Of a stretch of 64,000 nt of DNA, positions 50,301 through 62,560 are shown in pieces. Under the pieces are notes generated by a model. The model was not told where the DNA came from, made no database searches, and saw only the letters and a program-made list of their open reading frames with translations. The DNA is from Montifringilla adamsi (Eukaryota > Chordata > Aves > Passeriformes > Passeridae): positions 10,494,162-10,558,161 of the forward strand of contig JAGGNK010006559.1 of NCBI GenBank assembly GCA_017590115.1. The letters run 5' to 3'. Made by a program: the position numbers and the translations under genes. Position 1 is the first letter of the stretch; each line of letters starts with the position of its first letter.

Positions 50301-51465
50301 AGGATTATACAAAAGACAGCCATCTTCTGGTCATCATAATGTTTGGTCCCTACTTCATCACTACAAAATATTTTTTTTTGCTATAAGAAGGCCTGAATTT
50401 GGACCGAAATAACATTTATGTCTTAAATAATGATGTCTCAACATCTTCAGAGTTGTCTATATGCAGGGCTGTTTAGTTGGGGGCAAACAGGAAACTTGAG
50501 AGGTAGGAATAATTTGAAGAACTCATTGGCAGAATAAGAGTTAAGCATTAGATAACTAATAAATGAAAGCATTTAACTTCCCAAAATTCCCAGTTCCCTC
50601 AGTTTTGTTCTGTCCTGCAAATCACAGTCACTGAATCTCATAAAGGGGGAGCACAATGTCCTCTCAGTTTTCAGTGCCATTAGCAGAAAGTTTATGTTTA
50701 TATTTGAAAATTCATAAGAGTTCATTCTCAAACAGAATTCTGCTCACTTACTGAATATTTAACATTAAAACCAGAACAAAACAGACACTCAAAACCTCTA
50801 ATGCCAGACTATTTATCTTTGGATCTAATATCAAGACAAAGTAAAGCATATAATTCTGGTGAGTTATTTTCCAGCCTACAGTATATATTCATTATAATTA
50901 GAACAGAATATTTTCCTCTCCTAGCTTAAAAAAACCCCAAAAAATGAAATAATAAATTTCCTCTACATGCACAAAAGATTAATTACCCTTTAAAAATTTT
51001 GTTTAGAACAAAATTTTTCCATTTTTCCTCTGAACAGGTATGTTAAAAAGGTTTATGTTGCTTTACAGTGTGACAAAATCATTGCTTGTTCATTATATAA
51101 TTATCTTTATTTGAAAAAATTAAAAATGCTTTAAGACAAGGGCTCATTAAAATGATAAATTCTCATTTCAAAGATTAGAGAAAGGAACTCAGGAACTGAA
51201 AATAATAAATAATTAAATGGGAAAAGGAAAATAAAATTAATTCAACATTTTACTTCTCAGAGTGACAATGTTAGACTTGGTTCACTTTGTTGATAAATTC
51301 TAAGCAAAGATTAAAAACATGACCTCTGTGACAAATTAGATATTTTCCCAAAACCCCAAAGTTTTTTTAAGATATGAGAGAAATTGACAGGAAAAATTAT
51401 GACCATGCACCAGTCAACTCCTACTCACAGATTTTCTGGGAATCGTCATGTTGACTCTTTAACTA
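47316..51465. other. Intron without recognised elements
   Basis: AT-rich. A plus-strand 81-codon frame at 48962-49207 has no supporting features. An unusual CpG-containing patch lies near 50245-50285, with a 10-base direct repeat (AATGTTTGGT) about 51 bp apart. Nothing further is assigned. Confidence 0.45.
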
Positions 51466-52035
51466 TGGATTAGGAAGTAGGTAATGAGTAGCAATAAAAG
51501 CATAAATAACCTGGCAGGGAGAGACTCAGCCAGCAGCAGCAAGCACTGCTGCAGGGGTTAAGGGAGTGGGTGAGTATGAGGAGAACTATGAAGAAGTGAG
51601 AGAGAGAAAGAGAGACTTCTGAAACCACACCCTGCTTTCCCTGGGACAGGTCCCAGAGACAGACAGGATGCATGAAATGGAACATTCCTAGCTGTCCCAC
51701 TGCCTGACTGGACACAATGAGTGACTGAAGAGATGGGGGGTAGCGTTGACAAATTCCTTCCCATCACAAGGGGCAATGGTGACAAGTTCCTTCCTGCCAC
51801 AGCACATGTAGCTCTCCAGTGACCACTCAGGTGCCCTCACATTGTAGGTATGTGGCTCTGCAAGTGGAACCAAGGTTCATTCAGCATGGAGGTGTCACTG
51901 TGTTTAAGTTGGCCTATGCATTGTGCCAAAACTATTCCCATGAAGAAAATTAAATGGGTCACTCTCATAAGAAACCTCCTTCTGAAGAGAACAGAAAGCC
52001 CACTATGCAGCCTGAACCCTTTTAGGGAAGTCTGC
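51466..52035. other. GC-richer unassigned block
   Basis: This block precedes the CR1 and has a purine-rich stretch (GAGAGAGAAAGAGAGA near 51600) and a diverged repeat of CAAATTCCTTCC/CAAGTTCCTTCC units near 51750-51800. It may be an old interspersed element. No gene is seen. Confidence 0.4.
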
Positions 52036-52862
52036 CCCATGTTAAAAGGCACCCTCATTCAGTTTGCAGATGATACCAAGTTGGGTAGGAGTCTTGATTT
52101 TCTGGAGGGCAGGAAAGGTCTGCAGAGGGATCTAGACAGGCTGGATCAATGGTATGAGGCCAATCATATGAGGGCCAGCAAGAAGTGCTGGGTTCTGCAC
52201 ATGGGTCACAACAACTCCATGCAGCACTACAGGCTGGGGGCAGAATGTCTGGAAAATGAACTGGCAGAGAAGGACCTGGAGCTGCTGGTTGGCAGCCAAT
52301 GGAACATGAGTCAGAAGTGTGTCCAGGTGGACAAGAAGGCCAATGGCATCCTGGCCTGTATCACAAACTGGGTGGCCAGCAGGATTGGGGAAGGGATCAG
52401 CCTCTGTACTTGGCACTGGTGAAGCCATGCGGAAAGGGCAGCAAAGGTTGTGAAAGGTCTGGTGCACAATTTTTATGAGAAGTGGCTAAGGATGCTGTTT
52501 AGCATGGAGAAAAGGAGGGTTGGGGGAGACCTTACCGCTCTCTACAATTACCTGAAACAAGGCTGCAGAGAGGTCTCTTCTCCCAGGTAATAAGAGACAG
52601 GACAAGACAGAATGACCTCAAGTGGCAACAGGAGAAATTTAGAATGGATATTAGGAAAAATATCAAAAAGTGAGGGTTGTCAAGCACTGAAACCATCTGT
52701 CCAGTGAAACTGTGGAGTCAGCATCCCTGGAGGTGTTTAAAAGATGTGTAGACTTGGTGCTTAGGGATGTGATTTAGTGGTGGATGTGGCAGTGCTGGGT
52801 TAATGGTTGGAATCAATGATCTTGGAGATCTTTTCTTACTTAATTCCATGATCATCACAGAC
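52036..52862 (+). mobile_element. CR1 LINE, 5'-truncated, internal deletion
   Basis: The plus strand reads the RT region from the FADDTKL motif (near 52065) through RDLDRLDQWYEANHM and EKDLELLVGSQWNMSQ to WVASRIGEGISL. The segment normally following this is then missing at about 52420-52440, after which the sequence resumes near the end of the RT frame ([13 protein letters not shown] in another frame). The 3' UTR ends near TAATTCCATGATCATC. It is inactive. Confidence 0.88.
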
Positions 52863-54554
52863 TCCAGAAATGTGTACAGAGTATTGATGGCTTGCACAAA
52901 TCATGTCAAAATCAGAAGTGTGTGTAGTTCATGACCATTAAGTTGCTTAAGCCTTCCTGTTTTTTCACTTCAGAGATTCAATGTAGAAAGATAAGTTTAT
53001 TTCCTCAAGGGCTCATAACAAGCAACATGTTTTGGAAACAAACTTTGGAATCTTCATCATAATTGTTGTTTGACCTCATTTTTTGGAAGTATAAGGGCAA
53101 AGTCTCAAGAGATGTCACTTCATTATCCCAGCTGTCTTCAGACACTTCGTTCCTCTTCTACAGAAATTTCTAATGGAAAGGTAGCTTCGAGATTAATATG
53201 GTTGTTCCTGGTGAAATAATATAAAGCTCAAGTATTTACTGACATTTGCCACATAGCACATGGTTCCCTTATGCTACAAGGAGAGAGTGCCTATATTATT
53301 TACTCCTCCTTGAACAAGCAATTGTAATCATAAGCAATTAAAGAATTTGCAATTTGCAAAAATTTATTTTCTTTACAATATTTGAAGTTCTCCACTCTCT
53401 CATATAGCAAGTTTTAAGCAGTGAGGTAGAAGGAATTTAGACCTGTGACTTACATTAAATTTTTCAGATTAGAATTTTTTTTTTAAATTTAAAAGAGAAA
53501 TTTTTAAAAAATTTGAATAGAGGAAATATTTTATGTGGTTTGGATAGGTAGTACTAATATTGATAGAAAAATCTATGGAGACTGTTACATGATCTATTAT
53601 GCTCTAACAAATTCATGAGTAAACAGAAGAAAAAAATTTGAAATTAATAAATTATCATTATTGCAAACTATATTCAGTCATTGCATTTTTTCCTCTATGT
53701 TACCCTATGAACTGAAAGACTATAAAATGAAAATACCGCTAAATTAAGCATAAATTATAACTTCATTAAACTGGTCTTCTGTAACTAAGACAAAAATAGA
53801 ATTCAAAATCTGTTATAATAGATTTATAACAACAGCAATGATTAATCTCAATCAATCATGATACATTGTAATTTAAGTACTAGATCAATACTGGAGCTGT
53901 TTTTGTAAAAGGATGGAAAACCTTTACCCCAGTCACCAAATAACAAAATTCATATTATAAAATTTCATTGTCCTCTTCTCTTTGAATACAATCAGTGGTT
54001 TTATTATAGTTCATTAGTATTCTTAATGTCCCTTGCTGTATTCTCACTATCCCTTTCTGTATTGTCCTCAGCTTGCCTGTGTTGGAAAGAGAAAGCTAAC
54101 ACTTTAAAGAAAAAGTTCATTTTCTAACGAATCTTCATTTCTTCTAAGTGCCCATGGGGAAAACAAATCCAAAGAAATATTCTGAAATCACTTCAATAAA
54201 AAAATAGGATTTCCATTTGTAAATATTTTAGAAGGGCAGAGGTGTGGTCCTCTGTTTAGTAATCTCTGGATTATTGTGGTTATAACATTCAAATTGTGCT
54301 TACTTCAGCATTCCTTCTGCAGTCTTGCTTCTGTAAAGATTTATTCACCCACTTAATTGTGTACAAACCAAACAATCATCAATGCAAGTAATCAATACAA
54401 AAGTAGGTTTTAATGGAATTATACATAACATGTAAGGTTATGGTTCTGGCCATTGACTAGAAAGTTAAAATATAAATATGTCAATGAACAGTGGAACAAA
54501 AGCACTCTGGACTTCAAATGAGTATATCTATAAAATTACAATTTACAGTTTCAC
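52863..54554. other. Intron without recognised elements
   Basis: Very AT-rich sequence with no supported feature. Confidence 0.5.
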
Positions 54555-54641
54555 CCAGAATTTGAATTCTCAGGCTGGTCAAGTGATCAAATTCAGAACC
54601 TTCTGTATCAGAACAAAAAGAAGGTATGGGAGAATTTGAGG
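54555..54641 (-). CDS. Predicted coding exon, 87 nt, phase 1 to 1
   Basis: A strong acceptor (TGTTTTCTTCTCAG) and the donor TTCTGG|GTGAAAC flank 87 nt. The single compatible frame reads SNSPIPSFCSDTEGSEFDH followed by LTSLRIQIL: a Ser/acidic-rich stretch, then a beta-like hydrophobic stretch. The leftover G at its 3' end joins in frame to the phase-1 candidates at 47.2 and 43.3 kb. It is one of the clearer members of the inferred gene. The protein family is not recognised. Confidence 0.68.
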
Positions 54642-55527
54642 CTGAGAAGAAAACATGAACAGGATCACTTTTTAGGCATGGGCTACAGCTGTCCCCAAAA
54701 ATTGTTATGGATAATAGGCAAACCATGTGGTATGCACAATGCAGTACAAAAACTGAATCTGGATACATTCTGCATCAGTTTGTACTTTTTATACAGTGCA
54801 AATGATGTATCAGTCTTCTTTTTTTTAATGGCCAGTTTTTGGGGTGGGGGGTGTTCTATATTCCTAGTTGTACTGTTGATTACTTTAAGCAATACTAAGA
54901 AAACTGGAAGTTGCTTCCTATATGAGAGCTGAACTCTTCCATTTATGCAGAGAATGTCAGTTTTCCTTAGAAGGGTAATCAGTCTATAATGTTACATTGA
55001 AATGTTGACTTCACTTGCAATAAGATGCAGTTAATTAACTTGAAGCAGTATGAAGTTCATGTTAAAGAGTCATTTGAACTGAGTGAAAAATAAACTCAAT
55101 TGAAAGTCAAAAGGTAGAATTATCTTTTTATCCTATGTTTTGAATTTCTCCAAATTCTTAGAAAATAACATCTCAATGGTTTACTACCTTCTTTTAATAC
55201 TTTTTCTGTGCCTCTTCAGTCTTTTACTTTCTTTAATTTTTAATAAGGTTACCGTTATTTAAGACATTTTATTTGTTAATTTGAATACTCTAGAGTTGAT
55301 CAAATGGAAATTTGTCAGTGAATCCCTGAATGCCATAGCACTCCAGCTTCTGTCTCATGTTTCCAGGCTCTTCTCTGAGCCAATATTTGCATTTGAAATG
55401 TATTTTCTGTGACACGCTGGTCTTGCCTTTGGTTGATCTAAATGTTAATTTGTGGCATTTTCATCAGGTAGCCTCATCTCCTGAGGAAAAAGAAACATAC
55501 AAAATGACATCCCTGAGTTTGTCTTAC

Positions 55528-55579
55528 CATTGGTAGAAAAAGTTCAGTGCATTAAATAATAGCAACAATTTTTTTAATC
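55528..55579 (-). CDS. Possible coding exon, 52 nt, phase 1 to 2
   Basis: An excellent acceptor (a TTTTCTTTAATTTCTAG tract) and donor CCAATG|GTAAGAC bracket 52 nt. Only one frame is open, reading LKKLLLLFNALNFFYQ, a very hydrophobic helix-like segment. Its end phase (2) does not match the start of the 54.6 kb exon, so another exon would be needed between them. The splice signals are among the best in the window, but the length is too short for the open frame to mean much. Confidence 0.4.
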
Positions 55580-56324
55580 CTAGAAATTAAAGAAAATATA
55601 TATCTGGCTTTTTATGATAATGTGAAAATGGACATCCCAATATTTGATGCTTATATTTTTGGAATTCTGTGGCAATGACAAAATTCAATACTATTTAGGA
55701 CAAAAATAAATGTTGAAGAGTTTTAATTTATTTCAGAGCAGAAAAATCCAAATTTTTAATCAGATTAATTCATAAGAGATGGTCCAGATTTCCCCTTTTT
55801 TCATAGAATAATATCTGACTTCTAAGTATGAGCTGAAATGGCCAGCCCTAATTTATTCTAACAAACTATTTCTATGGGACAAAATTATTCCTTGTCTCAT
55901 TAGCTTTCACTATTCAGTGAACTTGAACATATTTCAAAATTAATTTGAAGGATGCAATTTGTTTGGAGAAACTTGCAGCCTGGAAATTAGTTCTGTTTCT
56001 CCATGGCCCTTCTTAAACTGGAACATCATTAGGAATGGTGATTTGGTCTAACAAACTATTTCGATTACTCACAGTTCAATTTAAAAGTTTTACAGTCCAA
56101 AGGGAATTTCAGCCACATGTATCATCACATTATGAACTCTGAAGTGGTTTTTTTCCACAGCATTTCTTAGTCTCTCAGTAGAAAATGGAAGGAGCATAAA
56201 GGACATATTTTTATATTTTTTGCCTATAGCTGTGATTCATATGTAGATGAAAGTTAATATTGACTCAGATTTTAAAGTAGGACCAAAACTATTGCTAGAG
56301 CATGGTATCAAAAATGTATGCACG

Positions 56325-57250
56325 GCAGAAACATACCACCACGGAGGGGCTGGTGCTGGAAGGGACCTCTGGAGGTCCTGTAGTTCAAACCTGCTGTTCA
56401 AGCAGGGTCACCCATCCACAGAATCTCCTGAGCTTCAGTATTGCCTCTGGTCCTGTGCTGGGCACCACTGAACAGAATCTGGCTCTGTCTTCTTTGCACC
56501 CTCCCTTCAGCTGCTTATACACATTGTAAACAGCACTTCAGGTGTGGCTCACCACTCCTGAGTACACTCAGGAAGGATCACTTACCTCGACCTGCTGGCA
56601 ACACATTTCTTAATGCATCCCAGAATACCATTAGCCTTTTATTACCACAAGCACATATTGCAGGCTCATGCTCCTGCTGAGCACCAAGAACTCCAGTATC
56701 CTTCTCTGGAAAGCTGCTTTCCAGACAATCTCCTGCATGTACGGGTGCCTGGGGTCATTCTTCCCTGGCTGCAGGACTTTTTACTCCCCCTTGTTGAACT
56801 GCACAAGGTTCCAGTCAGCCCATTTCTTTAGCCTATTGATGACCTTCCGGATGGCAGCACAGCTCTCTGGTGTATCAGGGGCTCTCACCAGTTTTGTGGA
56901 ATCAGCAAATGTTCAGAGGGTACCCTCTGACCCATCATCCAGGTCATTAATGAAGTAGCTGAACAGAGCTGGGACCCAGCATTGACCCCTGGAACACACC
57001 ACTGATCACCTGGCCTTCATCAAGGTTTCATGCCACTGATCACCATGGGCTCAGAACATCTGTTTAGCCTTTTTTCAGCCTATGTCACTGGGCTGCTCCT
57101 CCAGCCCACGCTCCACAAGCTTTTCTGTGACAATCTGATGGGTTGCATTGCCAAAAGCCTTCCTGAAGTAAAGGTAGACAATATCCAATGCTGTCTCCTC
57201 ACCTCCAAGCCAGTCATAGTACACAATGGGCCAGGGAATTTTATAGCCCC
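56325..57250 (-). mobile_element. CR1 LINE, 5'-truncated, 3' UTR deletion
   Basis: The left end is a reverse-complement CR1 3' UTR (CTGGAAGGGACCTCTGGAGG). Most of the 3' UTR is missing between about 56440 and 56450, where sequence jumps to the end of the RT frame. The rest, to about 57250, covers the RT from the region upstream of the palm motif. Numerous frame breaks. Confidence 0.87.
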
Positions 57251-59485
57251 TAGTAACTATGACAAGAGAATAGTAGGTTCCTCATGTTTTCAATTAATTA
57301 ATGAATAACTGTGTCAGCAATAAGTTCACAACAGTGGCAGCAGTAGGGAGGAAAAAATATAGATACCATAAATACAAAATCACTTTCATGATAAGTAGGC
57401 AGCTTCCAAAAATTACTAATTAAGCCCTTCAAAAAGATCACTTTAGAATAGCTCCAAAGTAATGATAACTGAAGGACCATAAATAGTTAAAGACAAAGCA
57501 AACCATATGGTTTTATTGGTTTTTTTTTCTGTAAGCCAAAAACAAATAGATGCATAAGTTAATATTTTTATTATCTATAGAATTTAGAGAAGCTCATCTT
57601 CATCATCATCATTCCTACATAATATTTGATTCTGTCATAACTTTTTTTTTATTAAATTATATTTTTCAATTAATAAAATTTAAATGAATAGATGCAATGC
57701 TAATCTCCTTAAAACCTTATTAAATTCTCAAAAGCTCTTCTATGGAGTAATAAATTCTAGCCCAAGTCCTATACAAATAGGTCACCACCGTGTAATATAC
57801 ATGTATATATATACACCTCACAGCTAAGTGTAAAGCAGTGGTTTCTGAAGGCTGCTACACAAGCTGAAATGCATTCATAATTGCATCTCTGAAACTAAGC
57901 CTATATGTCATATTTGTTAGGTACATACACCAGTGGAATTGATAAATATATTGAATTGTTAGGTATGATTTTATGAAACATATTAAATGAGTTAATAGCG
58001 CAGTTAATATTACTGTAGAAGGCAAAGACAATAAATCAATAGCTTTTATGCAAATGCAGCATCTGAAATAATACCAGGACTTAAAAGTAAACCTGTGCTT
58101 TAAACCTGGAATATTAATGCTAACATTCAGAATACAATGTAAATCACTTTTTATTTGAAATGAATTCTCTAGTTCTTAAAATTTCATATTATTAAACTTC
58201 CTCAAAAGGAGATAGTTCATAAAATTCAGGAGTCTCCAGGGCAATTAATTCTCTGGTGGATTACTAGTTTCACCATAGAAGCCTATTCCCTAAATACAGC
58301 AAGATATAGTAAAAATAAAAAAAAATATAGATGAAATGTTAGTATCAATATGTCTCATGCTGAAATACCAATAAATTCTCATGTTACAGTGTGAGGAAAT
58401 ATGCAATGTCCTCATTTAAGCCCACATCTGCTTACATTCCCGAGGAGACATTGGATTACGTTCTTTTTTGACCAGCTTTGCTGAGTGATTTGTGCAGATA
58501 ATTTAAAATTTAAAAGCAATGCAAAGCCTCTGGCACCTATTTTTCCTTGTTTGTAGAAAAGTAAGTTTGTGACTGCTTTCATCTAGTTGGAGGGAGAGTG
58601 TTCGTGTGGAAGGTACTGTGAAGCTTCTACTTCATTTATAAAACAGATAAGATTTCACAAAACTAAAACTGTCCAAATATTGATAAAATCTTCCCAAAGG
58701 AGAGAAACCTGAAAGAGTATCTGAAACCATCTTAGAGAATTTATGAAGAGAACAGAGGAAGCATTTAAAATGAGATTTAAACTAGTCATATGCCTGAGGA
58801 GTGGCTTGTAGACAGATTGCAGAGCCACAGAGCTGGACTTAAAATATTTTTGTTCACCCAGAAAAGCTGCAAAGCATATGAAAGATCCTGAAATTCAGTT
58901 CTGTGTACACATCAGATTGAAGAACCATCAGCAATTTCACTGTCATAGATAAGGGAAAGGCAGAAAGAAAAAAATTTAAATTAGTGGAAAGCTTTGGCCA
59001 TTGAAGAATGTCTTGCTTAGAGTGAGCTGAGTAAAGAATGCAGGAAAAAATTGTCAGGAGGGAGAAACAACTGTGGAAATTATCTGTCTGAATAAAAAGT
59101 GAGGGAAGCCAGAGGATTTAGGACAAGAGATGTCAAAAACTTCTATTTTTCAGCTCAGATGAAGAAAATAAGACTAAGTCAGTGGAAAAGTTTGTTTTAA
59201 ATGGAAAGCAAAACTCATCAGATTTTCTTGAAACTCAATATCATATTTCTACTGAATAAATTGAGAAATTAATAGGAACAAATATTTCTAGCAAGAGCTT
59301 TGAGGGTGCAATAAACAATATTATGCCTATAAAGAAAAATCTTATTTAAACAGATATGCCACAAACATTCAATAAGTAGCTTGGATCCATAAAGCATCTT
59401 CTGTAACTCTGGTTCTTCTAATAGAAAATTAACAGGTGTCTGGGGAAATAAATCCCTCTTGAACTGATAAAAGATTTGAAAAAAT
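57251..59485. other. Intron without recognised elements
   Basis: AT-rich. Apart from the 58.4 kb exon candidate, only a TA-rich patch near 57795-57815 stands out. Confidence 0.5.
58436..58480 (-). CDS. Possible coding exon, 45 nt
   Basis: The acceptor CAAATCACTCAG and the strong donor GGGAAT|GTAAGCAG flank 45 nt. Two frames are open: phase 1 to 1, containing KLVKKERNPMSPRE, and phase 0 to 0. The phase-0 reading would join the 63.5 kb exon; the phase-1 reading would join onward to phase-1 exons. The small size and dual open frames make this uncertain. It sits in otherwise featureless intron between two CR1 copies. Confidence 0.38.
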
Positions 59486-60665
59486 CACAGAGTCACAGAA
59501 TTGTTAATCTTGGAAGGGATCTTTGAGGATCATCTAGTGCAACCCAGCAGGCAAGGCAGGGTCACCTGGAGCACATTACACAGGAACATGTCCAGGTGGG
59601 TTTTGAATGTCTCAGAGGGGAGACTTCATAATCTCCCTGGCCAGCTCCAACCAGCCCAGCTGTGCCACCTTCAGTGTGAATAAGTTCTTCCTCATGCTGA
59701 GGTGCAACTTCTTGTGTTTTAGTTTATGGCCATTTGCTCCTTGTCCTGTCACTGGGCACCACTGAAAAGAGTCTGGCACCATACTCTTGGCACCCATCTC
59801 TGTGATATTTATATGCCTAAAGGCAAACCCCTCTCAGACTTGTCTTTTTCAGACTAAACATGCCCAGTCCCCACAGTCTCTCCTTATAGGAGAGATGCTC
59901 CAGACTCCTCATCACCTTTGTGACCCTCTCCAGTAGTTCCTTTTCTTTCTTGTACTGAGGAGCCCAGAACTGGACACAGCACTCCAGATGTGACCTGACT
60001 AGGGCTGAGCAGAGGGGAGGATCACCTCCCTCAGCCTGCTGGCCACACTCTTCCCAATGCACCCCAGGGTCCCACTGGCCCTCCTGACTCCAAGGGCACT
60101 GCTGGCTCGTGGCCAGCTTGTCATCCAGCAGGACTCCCAGGTCCTTCTCTGCAGAGCTGCTCTCCAGCAGGTCAGCCCCCAGCCTGCACAGGTACTTGGG
60201 GTTATTCCTCCCCAGGTGCAGGACCCTGCACTTGCCCTTGTTGAACCTCATTTGGTTTCTCTCCACCCAGCTCTCCAGCCCATCAAGGTCCCACTTCATG
60301 GCAGCAGAGCCTCCAGCTGTATCAGCCACTCCCCAGTTTTGTATCATCATCATCAAACTTGCTGAGGGTACATTCTCCATTTGTCCAGGTCATTGATAAA
60401 CAAGCTAAATTAGGACAGACCCAGAACTGATTCCTGTGCAACACCAGTGACTGCAGGCCTCCAGCTGGGTTCTACTCCTCTGATCATGACCTCTGAGCTC
60501 TGCCATGCAGCCAGCTCTTGATTCACTGTTCATTCAACCCACATGTTCTGAGCTTACCTATGAGGATGTTATGCACGGTATCAAAAGCCTACCCTGAAGT
60601 CAAGGTAAACAACATCCACTGCTCTCCTCTCCTCAACCCATCTTGCTTAACATCATAGAAAGCTT
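59486..60665 (-). mobile_element. CR1 LINE, 5'-truncated, relatively well preserved
   Basis: It begins with TCACAGAGTCACAGAATTGT (reverse-complement 3' tail). A 187-codon minus-strand open frame at 59817-60380 covers most of the RT C-terminal part: [48 protein letters not shown]. More RT sequence follows to about 60665 with frame breaks. It is the best preserved CR1 coding segment here, yet it lacks the catalytic N-terminal half and the endonuclease. Confidence 0.92.
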
Positions 60666-60973
60666 TAGAGTATAGAATAGATGTCATTAGAGTATAAAAT
60701 GCTAATCAAGTATGATTTCCCTTTGGTGAAGGGGAAGTGTATATTTCTGATTTACCCGGATACCTATGTACTGCTTCTCAGCCAGATATTGATGCTGAGA
60801 TATTTAAATAGAAATTACCATTTTTGCTATTCATCTACAACCAGAACAATAGAACACAAACAGACAAAGGACTAGATGAAAACTGTCTCCATCATATGCC
60901 CTGCAACAAAACTGGGAGAAGCTGTGGACTCCCTTGAAGGCAGAGAGGTCCTCCAGAGAAATCTAATAAATTA

Positions 60974-61740
60974 GAGGGCTGAGCAATCATGAGCTGTATG
61001 AAGTTTAACAAGGGCAAGTGCCCAATTCTGCACTTGGGATGGGGAAACTCTGGATGTATATACAGACTGAAGAACAAGAGTCTGGAGAGCAGAACTGTGG
61101 AAAGGGATCTGGGGGTCCTGGTCACTGGCAAATTGAACATGAGTCAGCAGTGCCCTGGCAGCCAGGAGGGCCAACCCTGTCCTTGGGGGGCATCAGGCAC
61201 CGCCAGGCAAGGGAGGGAATTGTCCAGCTCTGCTCTGCACCGTGGCAGCCTCATCTCGAGTGCTGGGGGCAGTTTTGGGCACTGCAATATAAGACAGACA
61301 TGAAACAATTAGAGAGTGTCCAAAGGAAGGCAATGAGAATGGTGAAGGGCCTTGAGGGGAAGCCGTATGAGGAGTGGCTGAGGTCACTTGGTCTGTTCAG
61401 CCTGGAGAAGAGGAGACTGAGGACAGACCTCACTGCAGTTACAACTTTGTGAGAGGAAGAGAAGGGGCGGACGCTAATCTCTTCTCTGTGGTGACCAGTG
61501 ACAGGACCTAAAGGAGTGGCCTGAAGTTGTGTCAGGGGAGGTTGAGGTTGGATATTAGGAAAAGGTTCTTCACCCTGAGAGTGGTTGGGTGCTGGAACAG
61601 GCTCCCTTGTTCCCAGGGAAGTGGTCATGGTACCAAGCCTGACAGAGTTCCGGAAGTGTTTGAACAATGCTCTTAGGCATGTGGTGTGACTCCTTGGGGT
61701 AGTCCTGTGCAGGGCTAAGAGTTAGACTTGATGGTCCTTG
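60974..61740 (+). repeat. Tandem duplication, copy 1 (767 bp)
   Basis: It begins GAGGGCTGAGCAATCATGAG and ends GACTTGATGGTCCTTG. By eye it matches copy 2 except for one missing CTT triplet (near 61447) and one base (G near 61473 versus T in copy 2). The following base run enters copy 2 directly. Confidence 0.95.
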
Positions 61741-62510
61741 GAGGGCTGAGCAATCATGAGCTGTATGAAGTTTAACAAGGGCAAGTGCCCAATTCTGCAC
61801 TTGGGATGGGGAAACTCTGGATGTATATACAGACTGAAGAACAAGAGTCTGGAGAGCAGAACTGTGGAAAGGGATCTGGGGGTCCTGGTCACTGGCAAAT
61901 TGAACATGAGTCAGCAGTGCCCTGGCAGCCAGGAGGGCCAACCCTGTCCTTGGGGGGCATCAGGCACCGCCAGGCAAGGGAGGGAATTGTCCAGCTCTGC
62001 TCTGCACCGTGGCAGCCTCATCTCGAGTGCTGGGGGCAGTTTTGGGCACTGCAATATAAGACAGACATGAAACAATTAGAGAGTGTCCAAAGGAAGGCAA
62101 TGAGAATGGTGAAGGGCCTTGAGGGGAAGCCGTATGAGGAGTGGCTGAGGTCACTTGGTCTGTTCAGCCTGGAGAAGAGGAGACTGAGGACAGACCTCAC
62201 TGCAGTTACAACTTCTTTGTGAGAGGAAGAGAAGGGGCGGACTCTAATCTCTTCTCTGTGGTGACCAGTGACAGGACCTAAAGGAGTGGCCTGAAGTTGT
62301 GTCAGGGGAGGTTGAGGTTGGATATTAGGAAAAGGTTCTTCACCCTGAGAGTGGTTGGGTGCTGGAACAGGCTCCCTTGTTCCCAGGGAAGTGGTCATGG
62401 TACCAAGCCTGACAGAGTTCCGGAAGTGTTTGAACAATGCTCTTAGGCATGTGGTGTGACTCCTTGGGGTAGTCCTGTGCAGGGCTAAGAGTTAGACTTG
62501 ATGGTCCTTG
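61741..62510 (+). repeat. Tandem duplication, copy 2 (770 bp)
   Basis: The second copy of the block, carrying the extra CTT triplet. It continues into the genuine CR1 3' terminus, which copy 1 lacks. Encoded frames are identical in both copies for their first 140 codons or so. Confidence 0.95.
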
Positions 62511-62560
62511 GGAATCCCTTCCAACTCAGTTTATTCTGTGATTCTGTGGTTCTGTGATGA

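Larger units (their letters stand above)
60899..62560 (+). mobile_element. CR1 LINE with internal tandem duplication
   Basis: It starts in the RT region (AAAACTGGGAGAAGCTGTGG), reads [20 protein letters not shown] and [12 protein letters not shown], and ends in a clean 3' terminus of TTCTGTG units at 62533-62557. A 767-bp block is present twice, head to tail; only the second copy has the 3' end. The arrangement is a duplication inside one insertion, not two insertions. Confidence 0.92.

Noticed and set aside
50245..50350. CpG-containing patch with a 10-base direct repeat
   Set aside because: Two imperfectly placed repeats are not enough to call an element.
51466..51873. Several overlapping minus-strand frames in a GC-richer block
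   Set aside because: Low-complexity serine/leucine-rich translations of CT-rich sequence, without splice sites.
59817..60380. 187-codon open frame that might be taken as a gene
   Set aside because: It is the C-terminal part of a CR1 reverse transcriptase, truncated on both sides; annotated as part of the mobile element.
61251..61667. 138-139 codon minus-strand frames within the CR1 duplication (also 62018-62437)
   Set aside because: They are antisense shadows of the CR1 coding and 3' UTR sequence.
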